Of a DNA stretch of 64,000 nucleotides, positions 54,506-63,528 are shown piece after piece (the stretch's first letter is position 1; each line of letters starts with the position of its first letter). Below the pieces are notes generated by a model. The model was not told the DNA's origin, did not search any database, and saw nothing but the letters and a program-made list of their open reading frames with translations. The DNA comes from Rhodovastum atsumiense (GTDB lineage: Bacteria > Pseudomonadota > Alphaproteobacteria > Acetobacterales > Acetobacteraceae). Made by a program: the position numbers and the translations under genes. Location of the stretch: positions 4,385,501-4,449,500 of the forward strand of contig NZ_OW485601.1 of assembly GCF_937425535.1 (NCBI RefSeq), in the 5' to 3' direction.

Positions 54506-55460
54506 CGGGGCCGGGCGCAGGGGCGCGGCGCTGCGGGGCGCGGCGCTGGCCTTGCTGGTGGCGACCGTGCCGCCCGCCGTGGCCGGCATCGCCCGGGCCG
54601 CCCCGCAGCCCGGCTTCGCAGCGCCGGAAGACGCCGTGGGCGCGCTGGTGGCGGCGTTGCAGGGGCATGATCCGGCCGCGCTGGGCGCGCTGCTGGGGCC
54701 GGGCAGCGAGACGCTGGTGCGGTCCGGCGACGCGGTCCGCGACCGCGAGGAGGCGCGGCGTTTCCTGGACGCCTATGCCGAACGGCATGCCCTGGTGGCG
54801 GCGGGGGAGGACCGCCTGCTGCTGCAGGTTGGCCCGCAGGGCTGGCCGCTGCCGATCCCGCTGGTGCGGCGGGACGGGCAATGGCGCTTCGACGCCACCG
54901 CCGGCGCGCAGGAGATCGTCAACCGCCGCATCGGTCGCAACGAGATCGCCGCCATCCGCTTCTGCCTGGCCTATGTCGACGCCCAGGCCGCGTATCACCG
55001 GTTGTTCCAGGAGGTGACCGGTACCGGGGCATATGCACAGCGCCTGGTCAGCTCCCCGGGCAATTACGACGGGTTGTATTGGCCATCGGACGACAATGTG
55101 CCGGAAAGCCCGCTCGCCCCGGTGGTGGCGGAGGCGATGGCGCAGGGCTATCCGGGGCCGGAGCGGCCGGGGCCACAGATGGTCTACGAAGGCTACCAGT
55201 ACCGCATCCTGACCGCGCAGGGGCCGAACGCGCCGGGCGGGGCGCGGAGCTACCTGAAGGATGGGAAGCTGGTCGACGGCTTCGCGTTGGTGGCCTGGCC
55301 GGCGGTCTATGGCGCCTCCGGGATCATGACCTTCCAGGTCGACCAGGACGGGGTGGTGTTCCAGAAGGATCTCGGCCCCGACACCGCCACGCGGGCGCAG
55401 GCGATCCGGCGCTTCGATCCGGGGCTCGACTGGGCGCGGGTGGACATCCTGGAAAAGTGA
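54495..55460 (+). CDS. DUF2950 domain protein, exported
   Basis: Predicted exported protein of 321 residues. It starts at a GTG with GGGAGG upstream, inside the end of the DUF3300 gene (11-base overlap). A signal peptide (about 1-35) is followed by the DUF2950 domain: FAAPEDAVGALVAALQGHD, a GQWRFDATAGAQEIVNRRIGRNE block, the YWPSDD segment, and the late YEGYQYRILTAQGPNAPGG and GIMTFQVDQDGVV blocks. Gene order and overlap suggest that the two proteins work together, probably in the envelope. No biochemical function is established for the family. Confidence 0.88.
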   Translation: MAGSGAGRRGAALRGAALALLVATVPPAVAGIARAAPQPGFAAPEDAVGALVAALQGHDPAALGALLGPGSETLVRSGDAVRDREEARRFLDAYAERHALVAAGEDRLLLQVGPQGWPLPIPLVRRDGQWRFDATAGAQEIVNRRIGRNEIAAIRFCLAYVDAQAAYHRLFQEVTGTGAYAQRLVSSPGNYDGLYWPSDDNVPESPLAPVVAEAMAQGYPGPERPGPQMVYEGYQYRILTAQGPNAPGGARSYLKDGKLVDGFALVAWPAVYGASGIMTFQVDQDGVVFQKDLGPDTATRAQAIRRFDPGLDWARVDILEK

Positions 55461-56057
55461 GGCCGTAGCGGACATCCCCCGGGCGCGACGGCACGACGGA
55501 TCCGGAGTCTTCCGGCCTCCGGGCGCGTTGTCGCGCGGCATGGTCCTGTTCCGCCGCGTCATCGCCCCATCTTCCCTGGCGACGTGATACCGCTGGGCGG
55601 TGGCGCGATCCGGCGGCCACGCGAAGACCGATGACGGCAACAACACCAAACCGGAGGAGGATGCGGATGGACCGGCGCGGGATGATCCCGGGCATGGCGG
55701 CAGCCGTGGGCGCGGCGGCGCTGCCGCCGCGTCGGTGCACGAGAGTTGGCAACGAAATTTAGGAATAAATTCCAAAAATGAGCCATTTCAAAATAGATGC
55801 AAATTGCGACGAAATATTTATCCAACGCTATCATTATAAAGCTAACATACAGAAATCTTCTATAATTCTTTGGGCAGGTTTCTTGTAAGTGGCGGAAAAA
55901 CGCCTATCTGGCGTTGCGAACTCGTTTTAATTGCGACGAATTTCGCACTGGCAGGGAAACTGCCGCCAGGTGCCCTGGTCACTCGCCCTCGCAGGTATCG
56001 GGAAAGCCGAGCCTGTTTTCCGCCACACGTCAGCCATGCCGAGGAGAGTCCGTGCCG
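55461..56057. other. Long intergenic region before the second Aer-like receptor
   Basis: About 600 bases. The first half is high GC and holds a possible 31-codon gene (55667-55762). From 55763 to about 55950 it is AT-rich and contains a 12-base direct repeat, AATTGCGACGAA, at 55802-55813 and 55929-55940, and the stem-loop AACGCC-tatct-GGCGTT at 55898-55914. These may control the receptor gene. Confidence 0.5.
55667..55762 (+). CDS. Possible small protein or truncated exported protein
   Basis: A 31-codon frame follows a very strong ribosome-binding site (GGAGGAGG, ending 6 bases before the ATG). The product starts like a signal peptide (basic, then Ala-rich, AAAVGAAALP) and ends soon after. 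The GC content falls abruptly just past its stop. It may be the remnant of an exported protein whose body was lost, or a real small protein. Confidence 0.3.
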   Translation: MDRRGMIPGMAAAVGAAALPPRRCTRVGNEI

Positions 56058-58583
56058 ATGCGCCTGAACGAGTCCATCACCAGTCATGAAGTCGAGGTTC
56101 CCGAGGGCGAAAGCCTCGTTTCCTACACTGATACCGACGGGCGCATCGTCTTCGTCAACGAGCCTTTCACCCGGATATCCGGGTTCAACGCGCAGGAACT
56201 GGTCGGCCTGCCGCACAACATCGTCCGACACCCGGACATGCCGGGCGCCGCCTTCGCCGACCTCTGGCAGACAGTCAAGGTCGGGCGCCCCTGGGAGGGA
56301 ATGGTCAAGAACCGCACCAGGAACGGCGATTATTACTGGGGCTGCGTCACCGTCACCCCGATGATCGAGGGCGGCGAGGTGGTCGGATACATCTCCATCC
56401 TCGAGAGGCCCAACCGTGCCGAGGTGGCCCGTGCCGAGGCGGCCTATGCCCGGCTGCGTGCCGGCGACGTCACCGGCTTGCAACTGCTTGACGGCGAGAT
56501 CACCGAGGTTTCATGGCAGCGCCGGTTGGCGTCGTTCTGGGCCAGCGTGCTGGGACGGCTGCTCTGCGTCGTCAGCGCCGTCATCCTGACCCTGGTTGCC
56601 CTCGGCGTACTGGCCATGCAGGACATGCGCAGCAAGCAGGCGACACTCCGCGCCATCTACGAGGACGGGATGGGGGGGATGGGACGGCTCGGCGAGATCC
56701 TGGCCGGCCTGCAGGAAAGCCTGACGGAACTGACCCGCCTCGAGGAAGAGGTCGCTGCCAGGCAGGCCGATGCCATCATGCAGCGCCAGGAGCGGCTGCG
56801 TTCCATCACCGAGCGGGTCGAGCGCACCTGGCAGGCCTATCGTGGCGCGGCACGCCAGCCGGAACTGCAGCCGCTGCTGGAGCGCTTCGCCGCCGGGTTG
56901 GCCGCCTACCGCCAGGCCGAGGGGGCAGCCCTGGCGCTGCGGCCGGGCGCAGGCGCCGCCACTGCGGGCCTCGTGCGCCAGGCCACATCCGCCGCCGGGC
57001 CGGCCATCGCGACGTTGCAGGATCTGATGCAGATGGAGCTGCGCCTCGCCGGCCAGAATTACGAACAATCGACGGCAGGCTTCGGCGGGCACATCCTGCT
57101 GGTGCTGCTGCTGGTCGGGGGGTCCGTCCTGCTGGTCTGCGGGTTCGGCTGGTCGCTGATCATGGCGGTGCGCCGTCCGCTGGCGGGCATTCATTCGGAT
57201 TTCGAAGCGATCATGGCCAATCGCTACGGGCATCGCGTCGCGTTGCCGGCAGCCCGCGAGTTCCGTATGGTCGCAAGCCAGTTGCGCGCCCTGAAGGCCC
57301 GCCAGGCCTATGCCTTCCACGTCCACTCCGAAGGCCGGCGGGAACTGGGGGAGGCACGGCGGCAGGCGATCCGCACCATTGTCGACAAGATCGAGGCGGA
57401 AACCTACCGCGCCATGCGGCAGGTCACCGAGCAGACCACCGAGATGAGCATCGGCGCCGACAGCGTCGCCGCGGTGTCCGCACGGGTCACCGAGCACGCG
57501 ACCGAGGTCAACACCGCGGCCGGGATCGCGCTGGTCAATGCCCAGGCGGTCGGGGCAGCGACGGAGCAGCTCAGCACCTCCATCCGCGAGATCTCCACGC
57601 GGATGGGCGAGGTCAGCGCCCGCGCCCGCAGCGCCGCGGAGGGCAGCGCCGTGGTGCAGGAGCGGATCCGCTCGCTCTGCCAACTCGCCGAGGAGATCGA
57701 CACGGTGGTCGCGCTGATCAGCGAGATCGCGGGAAAGACCAACCTGCTCGCGCTGAACGCGACCATCGAGGCGGCCCGCGCCGGGGCGGCCGGGCGCGGC
57801 TTCGCCGTGGTCGCTTCCGAGGTGAAGAGCCTCGCGACCCGGACCGCGAGCTCGACCGACGAGATCCGCCGCCAGGTCGAGGGCATCCAGGCCGCCAGCC
57901 GCGCGGCGGTGGAGGCGGCCGAGGCGATCGGCCAGAGCATCATGACCACTGCCGAAGTTGCCGTGGCCGTCGCCGCGGTGGCGGAGGAACAGGCGGTCAC
58001 GACCAAGGCGATCGCGCAGGGCGCTGCCGAGACCGCCACGGCCGCGCGCCGGGTCTTCGAGCGTATCGACCGGGTCACCTGCGATGCGACCGATGCCAGC
58101 ATGCAGATAGAGGCGATGCGGACGGGAAGCTCCACCGTTGCGGACTGCGTCAGGGATCTCGAGGCGGCGTTCGTCTATATGATCCGCACCTCGATTTCCG
58201 ACGCGGACCGCCGCAGCGATCCCCGCTTCCCGGTCAACCTGCCTTCCACGGTGGTGGATGCGTGGGGCGGGCACGTTAAAACACAACTGTACGACATTTC
58301 CAGGGGCGGTGGCAGCATCGGCGACGTGCCCGGCTTGCAGGAGGGCAGCCGGGGCGAGATCCTGTTCCACCACGGCGGCAAGGGGGCCCGGGTGGGCTTC
58401 GAAGTCCGCTGGGTGGGAGGCGATGGCAGGTTGCATCTGCGCTTTGTCGAGCAGGGGATTTCCGCCGAGGCAAGTGACTGCATCGCCGGCATGATCGCAT
58501 TGGCGGAGCAGCAGGCGGGCGATGTGGCGGAGCCAGTGGGCAGGCGCCGCCATCTCTATAGCGGCGAGCTGCAGTTGTTCTGA
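56058..58583 (+). CDS. Second Aer-like PAS chemoreceptor with C-terminal PilZ domain
   Basis: Predicted redox/aerotaxis-type chemoreceptor of 841 residues, a full-length paralogue of the protein at 9718-12189. The PAS domain has NIVRHPDMP with Arg57, His58 and Asp60, and Trp79 in GRPWEG, all at E. coli Aer numbering, so FAD binding is expected. Two membrane segments (about 175-195 and 350-375) flank a helical region. The signalling hairpin has [19 protein letters not shown]. The C-terminal PilZ domain carries RRSDPR and DISRGG. The ATG at 56058 has GAGGAGAG upstream; longer readings enter the AT-rich leader. The Asp60 difference from its paralogue may give different redox tuning. Confidence 0.93.
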   Translation: MRLNESITSHEVEVPEGESLVSYTDTDGRIVFVNEPFTRISGFNAQELVGLPHNIVRHPDMPGAAFADLWQTVKVGRPWEGMVKNRTRNGDYYWGCVTVTPMIEGGEVVGYISILERPNRAEVARAEAAYARLRAGDVTGLQLLDGEITEVSWQRRLASFWASVLGRLLCVVSAVILTLVALGVLAMQDMRSKQATLRAIYEDGMGGMGRLGEILAGLQESLTELTRLEEEVAARQADAIMQRQERLRSITERVERTWQAYRGAARQPELQPLLERFAAGLAAYRQAEGAALALRPGAGAATAGLVRQATSAAGPAIATLQDLMQMELRLAGQNYEQSTAGFGGHILLVLLLVGGSVLLVCGFGWSLIMAVRRPLAGIHSDFEAIMANRYGHRVALPAAREFRMVASQLRALKARQAYAFHVHSEGRRELGEARRQAIRTIVDKIEAETYRAMRQVTEQTTEMSIGADSVAAVSARVTEHATEVNTAAGIALVNAQAVGAATEQLSTSIREISTRMGEVSARARSAAEGSAVVQERIRSLCQLAEEIDTVVALISEIAGKTNLLALNATIEAARAGAAGRGFAVVASEVKSLATRTASSTDEIRRQVEGIQAASRAAVEAAEAIGQSIMTTAEVAVAVAAVAEEQAVTTKAIAQGAAETATAARRVFERIDRVTCDATDASMQIEAMRTGSSTVADCVRDLEAAFVYMIRTSISDADRRSDPRFPVNLPSTVVDAWGGHVKTQLYDISRGGGSIGDVPGLQEGSRGEILFHHGGKGARVGFEVRWVGGDGRLHLRFVEQGISAEASDCIAGMIALAEQQAGDVAEPVGRRRHLYSGELQLF

Positions 58584-58590
58584 TCCGGCG

Positions 58591-58607
58591 GCCGGCTGTG
58601 CGCCGGC
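58591..58607 (+). terminator. Stem-loop after the second Aer-like receptor gene
   Basis: GCCGGC-tgtgc-GCCGGC, 7 bases after the stop codon, GC-only stem, no T tract. Confidence 0.4.
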
Positions 58608-58831
58608 GCGATGGTCCTGCATCGCGCCGGCTTCACCAAACCCGATGCGTCGTTCAACCGTTCCGCTGGCGACGGGGCGTTTTGCGCGGCCTGAACGGCC
58701 CAGGATGGCAACGGGCTTTGAAACGCGGCCGTGGATGCACGTAGACTGGCAGCACGCGACGAGGACCGCCTGTGACAGCCGGAGCACTGGCCTGGTCCCG
58801 TGCGCCCGGCTTCCGGCCAGGGAGCAAGACA

Positions 58832-60778
58832 GTGCGCAGCAAGATCGTGACTGCCGACGAAGCAATCGCCCTGATCCGCGATGGCGATACACTGGCCAGC
58901 ACCGGATTCGTCGGCACCGGCTTCGCCGAGGCGCTGCTGGTGGCGCTGGAGCGGCGCTTCCTCGCCACCGGCGCGCCGCGCAACCTGACCCTGTTCGCCG
59001 GCGCCGGCCAGGGCGACGGCCACGAGATGGGACTCAACCATCTCGGGCACGAGGGATTGCTGCGGCGGGTGGTGGCCGGGCACTGGGCCCGCATGCCCAA
59101 GGTCGGCAACCTCGCGCTCGGCAACAGGATCCAGGCCTACAACCTCCCGCAGGGCATCATCTGCCAGTTGTTCCGCGACCTCGCCGGCGGCAAGCCCGGC
59201 ACCTTCTCCAAGGTCGGGCTGCATACCTTCGTCGATCCGCGTTACGGCGGCGGACGGGTCAATGCCGGCACCACCAAGGATATCGTCCAGCTCGTCGAGG
59301 TTGATGGCGAGGAATGGCTTTTCTACAAGGTCGGCCGCGTCAACGTCGCCTTCATCCGCGGCAGCACCGCCGACACCTTCGGCAACATCACCATGGAGCG
59401 CGAGGCGCTGACGCTCAGCAACCTCGCCATGGCGATGGCCACCAAGAACAGCAACGGCATCGTCATCGCCCAGGTCGAGCGCATCGCCGAGCGCGGATCG
59501 CTGCCGCCGCGCCAGGTGAAGGTGCCCGGCATCCTGGTCGACTGCATCGTGCTCGCCCCCCCCGAGCAGCACCGCCAGACCGTCGCCACCGCCTACAACC
59601 CCGCCTATGCCGGCGAATTCCGCGTGCCGCAGGCAAGCGTGGTGTCGGCCCCGCTCGACGAGCGCAAGATCATCGCCCGCCGCGCCGCCTTCGAACTGCC
59701 GCCGAACGGCATCATCAACCTTGGCATCGGCATGCCCGAAGGCGTGGCCGCCGTCGCGCACGAGGAGCGTATCTCCCACCTGCTGACGCTGACGGTGGAA
59801 TCCGGGGTGATCGGCGGCATCCCCTCAAGCGGTGGTGATTTCGGCACCGGCATCAACATGGACGCGGTGATCGACGAGAACCAGCAATTCGACTTCTACG
59901 ATGGCGGCGGGCTCGACATGGCCTGCCTGGGCATGGCCGAATGCGACGCGGCGGGCAATGTTAATGTCAGCCGCTTCGGCGGCAGGCTGACCGGGGCAGG
60001 CGGGTTCATCAATATCAGCCAGAACGCACGCCTGGTGGTGTTTGTCAGCACCTTCACCGGCGCCGGGCTGGAGATCGCGGTGGAGGGCGGGCAGTTGCGC
60101 ATCCTGCGCGAAGGCCGGCAGCGCAAGTTCCGCGTGCAGGTCGAGCAGGTGACCTTCAACGGGCAATACGCCTATGACCGCGGCAAGCCGGTCTACTACG
60201 TGACCGAACGCTGCGTGTTCCGCCGGGTGCGCGGCGGGCTGGCCCTGATCGAGGTCGCGCCAGGCATCGACATCGACCGCGACATCCTGCCGCACATGGA
60301 ATTCCGCCCGATCATCGGCGAAGTCGGCGTCATGGACCCGCGCATCTTCAGCGCCGACCCGATGAACCTGGAAGCGGAGCTGCTGAACCTTTCATTGCCC
60401 GAACGGGTGAGCTATGACGCCGAGCGCAATATCCTGTTCCTCAATTTCGAGGGGATGTACGTGCGCGTCGCCGAGGATGTGCAGGCGATCTGGACAATCT
60501 GCGAACAGCGCTGCCGCGCCGCCGGACGACGGGTCGGGGTGGTGATCAATTACGACCGCTTCCGCATCAACGAGGAAATGTACGACGCTTACGCCGAGAT
60601 GGACCGCTACTTCCTGGAACACTACTTCACCAGGATCACCCGCTACGCCACCAGCGCCTTCCTGCGCGCCAAGCTGGGCGAGGCCTTCACCCAGCGCGAC
60701 ATCGCCCCGCACGTGTTCGAGCGGCGGGAAGAAGCACAGGCCTTCCTGGCGACACTGGGGCAGGACGGGGAAGGGTAA
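58832..60778 (+). CDS. Family I CoA-transferase with C-terminal extension
   Basis: Predicted acyl-CoA:carboxylate CoA-transferase (propionate/acetate CoA-transferase type) of 648 residues. The alpha-like half (about 1-280) has GDTLASTGFVGTG and the beta-like half (about 290-515) has GIINLGIGMPEGVA. The catalytic Glu is about residue 323 in LTVESGVIGG. FDFYDGGGLDMACLG follows. Classical enzymes of this class are about 520 residues. Here about 130 more residues follow (from about 515), with a beta-alpha pattern including FLNFEGMYVRVAEDV and RVGVVINYDRFRI. This extension is not recognised. The GTG at 58832 has GGGAG upstream; a GTG at 58772 is an alternative. Substrate acids cannot be assigned. 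Confidence 0.9.
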   Translation: MRSKIVTADEAIALIRDGDTLASTGFVGTGFAEALLVALERRFLATGAPRNLTLFAGAGQGDGHEMGLNHLGHEGLLRRVVAGHWARMPKVGNLALGNRIQAYNLPQGIICQLFRDLAGGKPGTFSKVGLHTFVDPRYGGGRVNAGTTKDIVQLVEVDGEEWLFYKVGRVNVAFIRGSTADTFGNITMEREALTLSNLAMAMATKNSNGIVIAQVERIAERGSLPPRQVKVPGILVDCIVLAPPEQHRQTVATAYNPAYAGEFRVPQASVVSAPLDERKIIARRAAFELPPNGIINLGIGMPEGVAAVAHEERISHLLTLTVESGVIGGIPSSGGDFGTGINMDAVIDENQQFDFYDGGGLDMACLGMAECDAAGNVNVSRFGGRLTGAGGFINISQNARLVVFVSTFTGAGLEIAVEGGQLRILREGRQRKFRVQVEQVTFNGQYAYDRGKPVYYVTERCVFRRVRGGLALIEVAPGIDIDRDILPHMEFRPIIGEVGVMDPRIFSADPMNLEAELLNLSLPERVSYDAERNILFLNFEGMYVRVAEDVQAIWTICEQRCRAAGRRVGVVINYDRFRINEEMYDAYAEMDRYFLEHYFTRITRYATSAFLRAKLGEAFTQRDIAPHVFERREEAQAFLATLGQDGEG

Positions 60779-60933
60779 GGAAGGCCAGGGCTCTGCCCTG
60801 GACCCGGCAGGGGCCAGGAGGCCCCTGCACCCCGGGTGCGCTGCGCGGCAAAGAATGGGATCCAAGGGCCTTCGGCCCTTGGTGGAGGTCCAGGAGGCGA
60901 AGCCTCCTGGTGGGTGCGGGGCAACGCCCCGCC
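60779..60933. repeat. Multi-hairpin intergenic repeat, copy C (longest)
   Basis: Five stems in a row: CCAGGGC/GCCCTGG, CAGGGGCC/GGCCCCTG, CCAAGGGCC/GGCCCTTGG, CCAGGAGGC/GCCTCCTGG and GGGGC/GCCCC. It contains all modules found in the two shorter copies at 37579 and 46077. It lies between converging genes and may act as a two-way terminator. Confidence 0.88.
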
Positions 60934-60935
60934 GG

Positions 60936-61247
60936 TCAGGGCCCTTCGATCGTCGCGATCAGCAGGGCATTCAGCAGCGCGCGCGAGGCATCCTCGCCGA
61001 CGGTCAGGCTTTCCGCGTCGCGCACCGCCCGTGCCAGCACGCGCATGTCCTCGCGTGTGCGGATGGGGGCGCTGGCGAGGGCCAGCATGGCCCGGTCAAG
61101 CGCGGCATGCGCGGCGTCGAGATCGGCGCCGGTGCTGCTGCCGCTGCGCTCGACGCGCACCGCGGTGGCCGCGCTGGCCAGCAGGCAGATCCACCGGGTT
61201 CGAAGTGCCGGGGTCGTATCGAACAGCGTGGACTCGATGGCATCCAT
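60936..61247 (-). CDS. Small helical protein of unknown function
   Basis: Not recognised. It is 103 residues, predicted mostly alpha-helical, Ala/Leu/Arg-rich, with no signal peptide or membrane helix. AGGGA lies 7 bases before the ATG. It sits between the hairpin repeat and the wrecked chemoreceptor on the same strand, and may have formed a unit with the receptor before that gene decayed. Confidence 0.55.
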   Translation of the reverse strand: MDAIESTLFDTTPALRTRWICLLASAATAVRVERSGSSTGADLDAAHAALDRAMLALASAPIRTREDMRVLARAVRDAESLTVGEDASRALLNALLIATIEGP

Positions 61248-61360
61248 TGGAGTTTCCCTGCAGTCATTATCGCTGCGTTCTGAACGCCTTTTCCTGCAGT
61301 ATAGACCTTATTCCCCATCCGTGGAATCACGTCCTGGCCCATCGTCGCCGCCGACGACGG

Positions 61361-62216
61361 TCAGGCCGCCCGTTCCGCCGTGCTGCGCACCACGCTGACC
61401 AGGCTGTGCCGGAGTGCCGCGATGTTGTCGGCGACCTCGCTGGAGCCGTGCCGCACCTGCACGGCCTGCGAGCCGGTCTGGTCGGCTTCCTCGGAGACGG
61501 TGCCGATCCGGCGATGTTTCTGTGGCGTTACGGTTGATCTCCAGGGTCGCCGCCGTCTGTTCCTCCATGGCCGCAGCGATGGAGCCGCAGATGTGGTCGA
61601 TCTCGCCGATGGTGCCCCCGATGTCCGCAACCGCGTTCACGGCGCTGCCCATTGCCTGCTGGATCTCCGTGATCTGACGGGTGATTTCCTCGGTCGAGCG
61701 GGCGGTCTGCGTGGCGAGTTGCTTCACTTCGTTCGCCACCACGGCGAAGCCGCGGCCCATTGCACCGGCGCGGGCGGCCTCGATGGTGGCGTTGAGGGCC
61801 AGCAGGTTGGTCTGGGTGGCGATGTCGTTGATCAGCTTCACCACCTCGCCAACCCGCCCGGCCGCGTTCGCGAGCGAGCGGATGGTTTCCTGCGTCCGTT
61901 GCCCCGAAGCCACGGCGCGTTGCGTCAGCGTGGTGGACTGGCGGAGCCGGACGCTGATTTCCTGGATCGAGCTAGTGAGTTGCTCGGTGGCGGCGGCGAC
62001 CACCTGCACATTGGCCTGGGCCTGCGTGGCGGCAGCGGCGACGCTGCGGGCCTCGGTGCAGACCCGGTCAGCCGAGCCGACCATAGGGAAGCCGCTGATA
62101 TCGACAAAGGCTTTGTTGACGAAGGTGATGCGGCCGGTGGTGTCGGTGCGCGAAACCAGCAGCTCGCCGTCGGTCAGGATGATCTCGTGCCCCGTGACGG
62201 GACCGTTGTCGCGCAT
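61361..62216 (-). pseudogene. Decayed Aer-like chemoreceptor, deletion plus frameshift
   Basis: Remnant of a third Aer-like receptor. The first 43 residues match the PAS start of the two intact copies ([23 protein letters not shown]). The sequence then jumps, in frame near 62083-62092, straight into the MCP signalling domain, losing the FAD pocket, both membrane segments and the HAMP-like region. [19 protein letters not shown] is still present. Near 61515-61525 a one-base shift breaks the frame after RNATETS; the continuation [14 protein letters not shown] in the next frame runs to a stop at 61361. The unshifted frame runs on to 61308 as nonsense. No PilZ domain remains. A functional soluble fragment is unlikely, though a sequencing error at the shift cannot be excluded. 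Confidence 0.85.
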
Positions 62217-62679
62217 TGGCGTGCCGCTGGAACATTAATCCGCAAAAAGCAACAAGTGCGACATTGAAATAAATAGAATATCGCCTTGCGTCATATACAC
62301 GGAGTGTCGGTAAGTTTCATTGCTTTTTTACCTACGCCGTGGCGTCGATGCCCGGCACGCAGGACATGACGGCACCGCAAGGCCATGCATCGGCGCGGCG
62401 GCGTTGCATGGCGTCATTCCTTGCAGGTGGTGTCGGAAGTACGGTCAGACAGGTTCCACGCGACCCCAGTGGTGCGATTGGCGCGGCGGCTGCATGGATG
62501 ATCAGCACCGGCGATCAGGCAAAAGGAACCTGTCTGACCGCTTCCCGGGTGGGATGACGAAAGCCGGATGCTGCTGATGCTGTGGTTGGTTACGCGGGTC
62601 GTGGGGGGCCTGTCCGTTCGACCCTGTTGTTCATTATTGAAACCTTGTCGTTCCAGTCAGTGACAAATCCGACGGTGGT
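62217..62679. other. Intergenic region beside the decayed receptor
   Basis: About 460 bases. AT-rich at 62230-62330, then higher GC. It contains a perfect 16-base inverted repeat (62442-62457 and 62525-62540). Open frames here have no credible start or composition, so I call no gene. Confidence 0.5.
62442..62540. repeat. 16-base perfect inverted repeat flanking 67 bases
   Basis: CGGTCAGACAGGTTCC at 62442-62457 is the exact reverse complement of GGAACCTGTCTGACCG at 62525-62540. It could be the ends of a tiny mobile-element remnant or a long-loop hairpin. Confidence 0.6.
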
Positions 62680-63000
62680 CTAGGCGACCGCCATCAGCTC
62701 CGCTGCGGCGCCGTCCTGCACGATCGGGCCCTGCAGCTCATCGAAGCGGAACAGCTTGAAGGCGCGCTGGCCGTCGAGATCGAGCATGCGCAGGCCGTTG
62801 ACCTCGTCGAGGGTTTGCGCGACGACGGCGAAATGACCGCCATAACGTTGCCGGACAAGCTCGATCGGAATCTCGAAGCTGATGAACTTGCCGATCCCCT
62901 TGCGCTGCAGCCTCTCGAGCAGCGCCGCATCGGTGATGGTGGGGTAGGATGTCAGAAAGACCAGCGCTCCGCTGGTCGTCAGCAGCAGCATTGCGTTCAT
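62680..63000 (-). CDS. Small protein of unknown function
   Basis: Not recognised. It is 106 residues starting at an ATG with GGGAG 9 bases upstream; a longer reading to 63069 lacks a start signal. It begins MNAMLLLTTSGALVFLTSYPTI, which is hydrophobic but reads more like a buried strand-helix than a signal peptide, and continues with a compact alpha/beta pattern (KFISFEIPIELVRQRYGGHFAVV, then LRMLDLDGQRAFKLFRF). It is probably a soluble cytoplasmic single-domain protein. No neighbour hints at a role. Confidence 0.6.
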   Translation of the reverse strand: MNAMLLLTTSGALVFLTSYPTITDAALLERLQRKGIGKFISFEIPIELVRQRYGGHFAVVAQTLDEVNGLRMLDLDGQRAFKLFRFDELQGPIVQDGAAAELMAVA

Positions 63001-63528
63001 TGACGATCTCCCGTGCTGCACCGCCTCTCTGAACGGCGGCTTGCGCATTTCAGAGTATTTTCTGCTCAAGATGCCGCATTGATTTAAATCAACATGTTAT
63101 TTACAAGGACTTATACAACCAATAGTCACTAACTGGATTGTCTGTGTGTGTTGGCGCGGCAATCAATCGAGGTTTCTGCCGCAATGCGGGATACTGTGGT
63201 TCTTATGATGCAGCTCCTGAGGACTGCCCCTGGGAAAATCACGTGTTGGGAGCGACAGGGTGTGCCGGTGTATTGCCAGCCGCGCAGGGGACGAGCGCAC
63301 CGGTGCGGTCACGGGCGACGGCAACGCTGCAATGAATGATTCATGCTAAGTAAAAATAAATGATGAGCGGCATTGTTGCGTCGCCCCAAGATTGTCATGG
63401 CTTTTCAATATTTATAGTTGTATAGATTCGATTAAATCGCGTTCGGGTTGATGGATCGTGGGAAGATCATGATCCGCTCATGTCTGTCGCGGGTGACGAT
63501 GTTTTGAATGTAAAACGGAATTTCTTCG
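63001..63528. other. AT-rich intergenic region before the calpain-like gene
   Basis: About 530 bases with two AT-rich blocks (63070-63140 and 63335-63440). Short open frames around 63138-63339 have no ribosome-binding site or recognisable product. I see nothing else that can be supported. Confidence 0.45.

Noticed and set aside
62320-62577. An 85-codon plus-strand frame over the inverted repeat.
   Set aside because: Cys/Arg-rich, no ribosome-binding site, and interrupted in character by the repeat.
63138-63339. Two overlapping short plus-strand frames.
   Set aside because: No start signal or conserved-looking pattern; probably non-coding.
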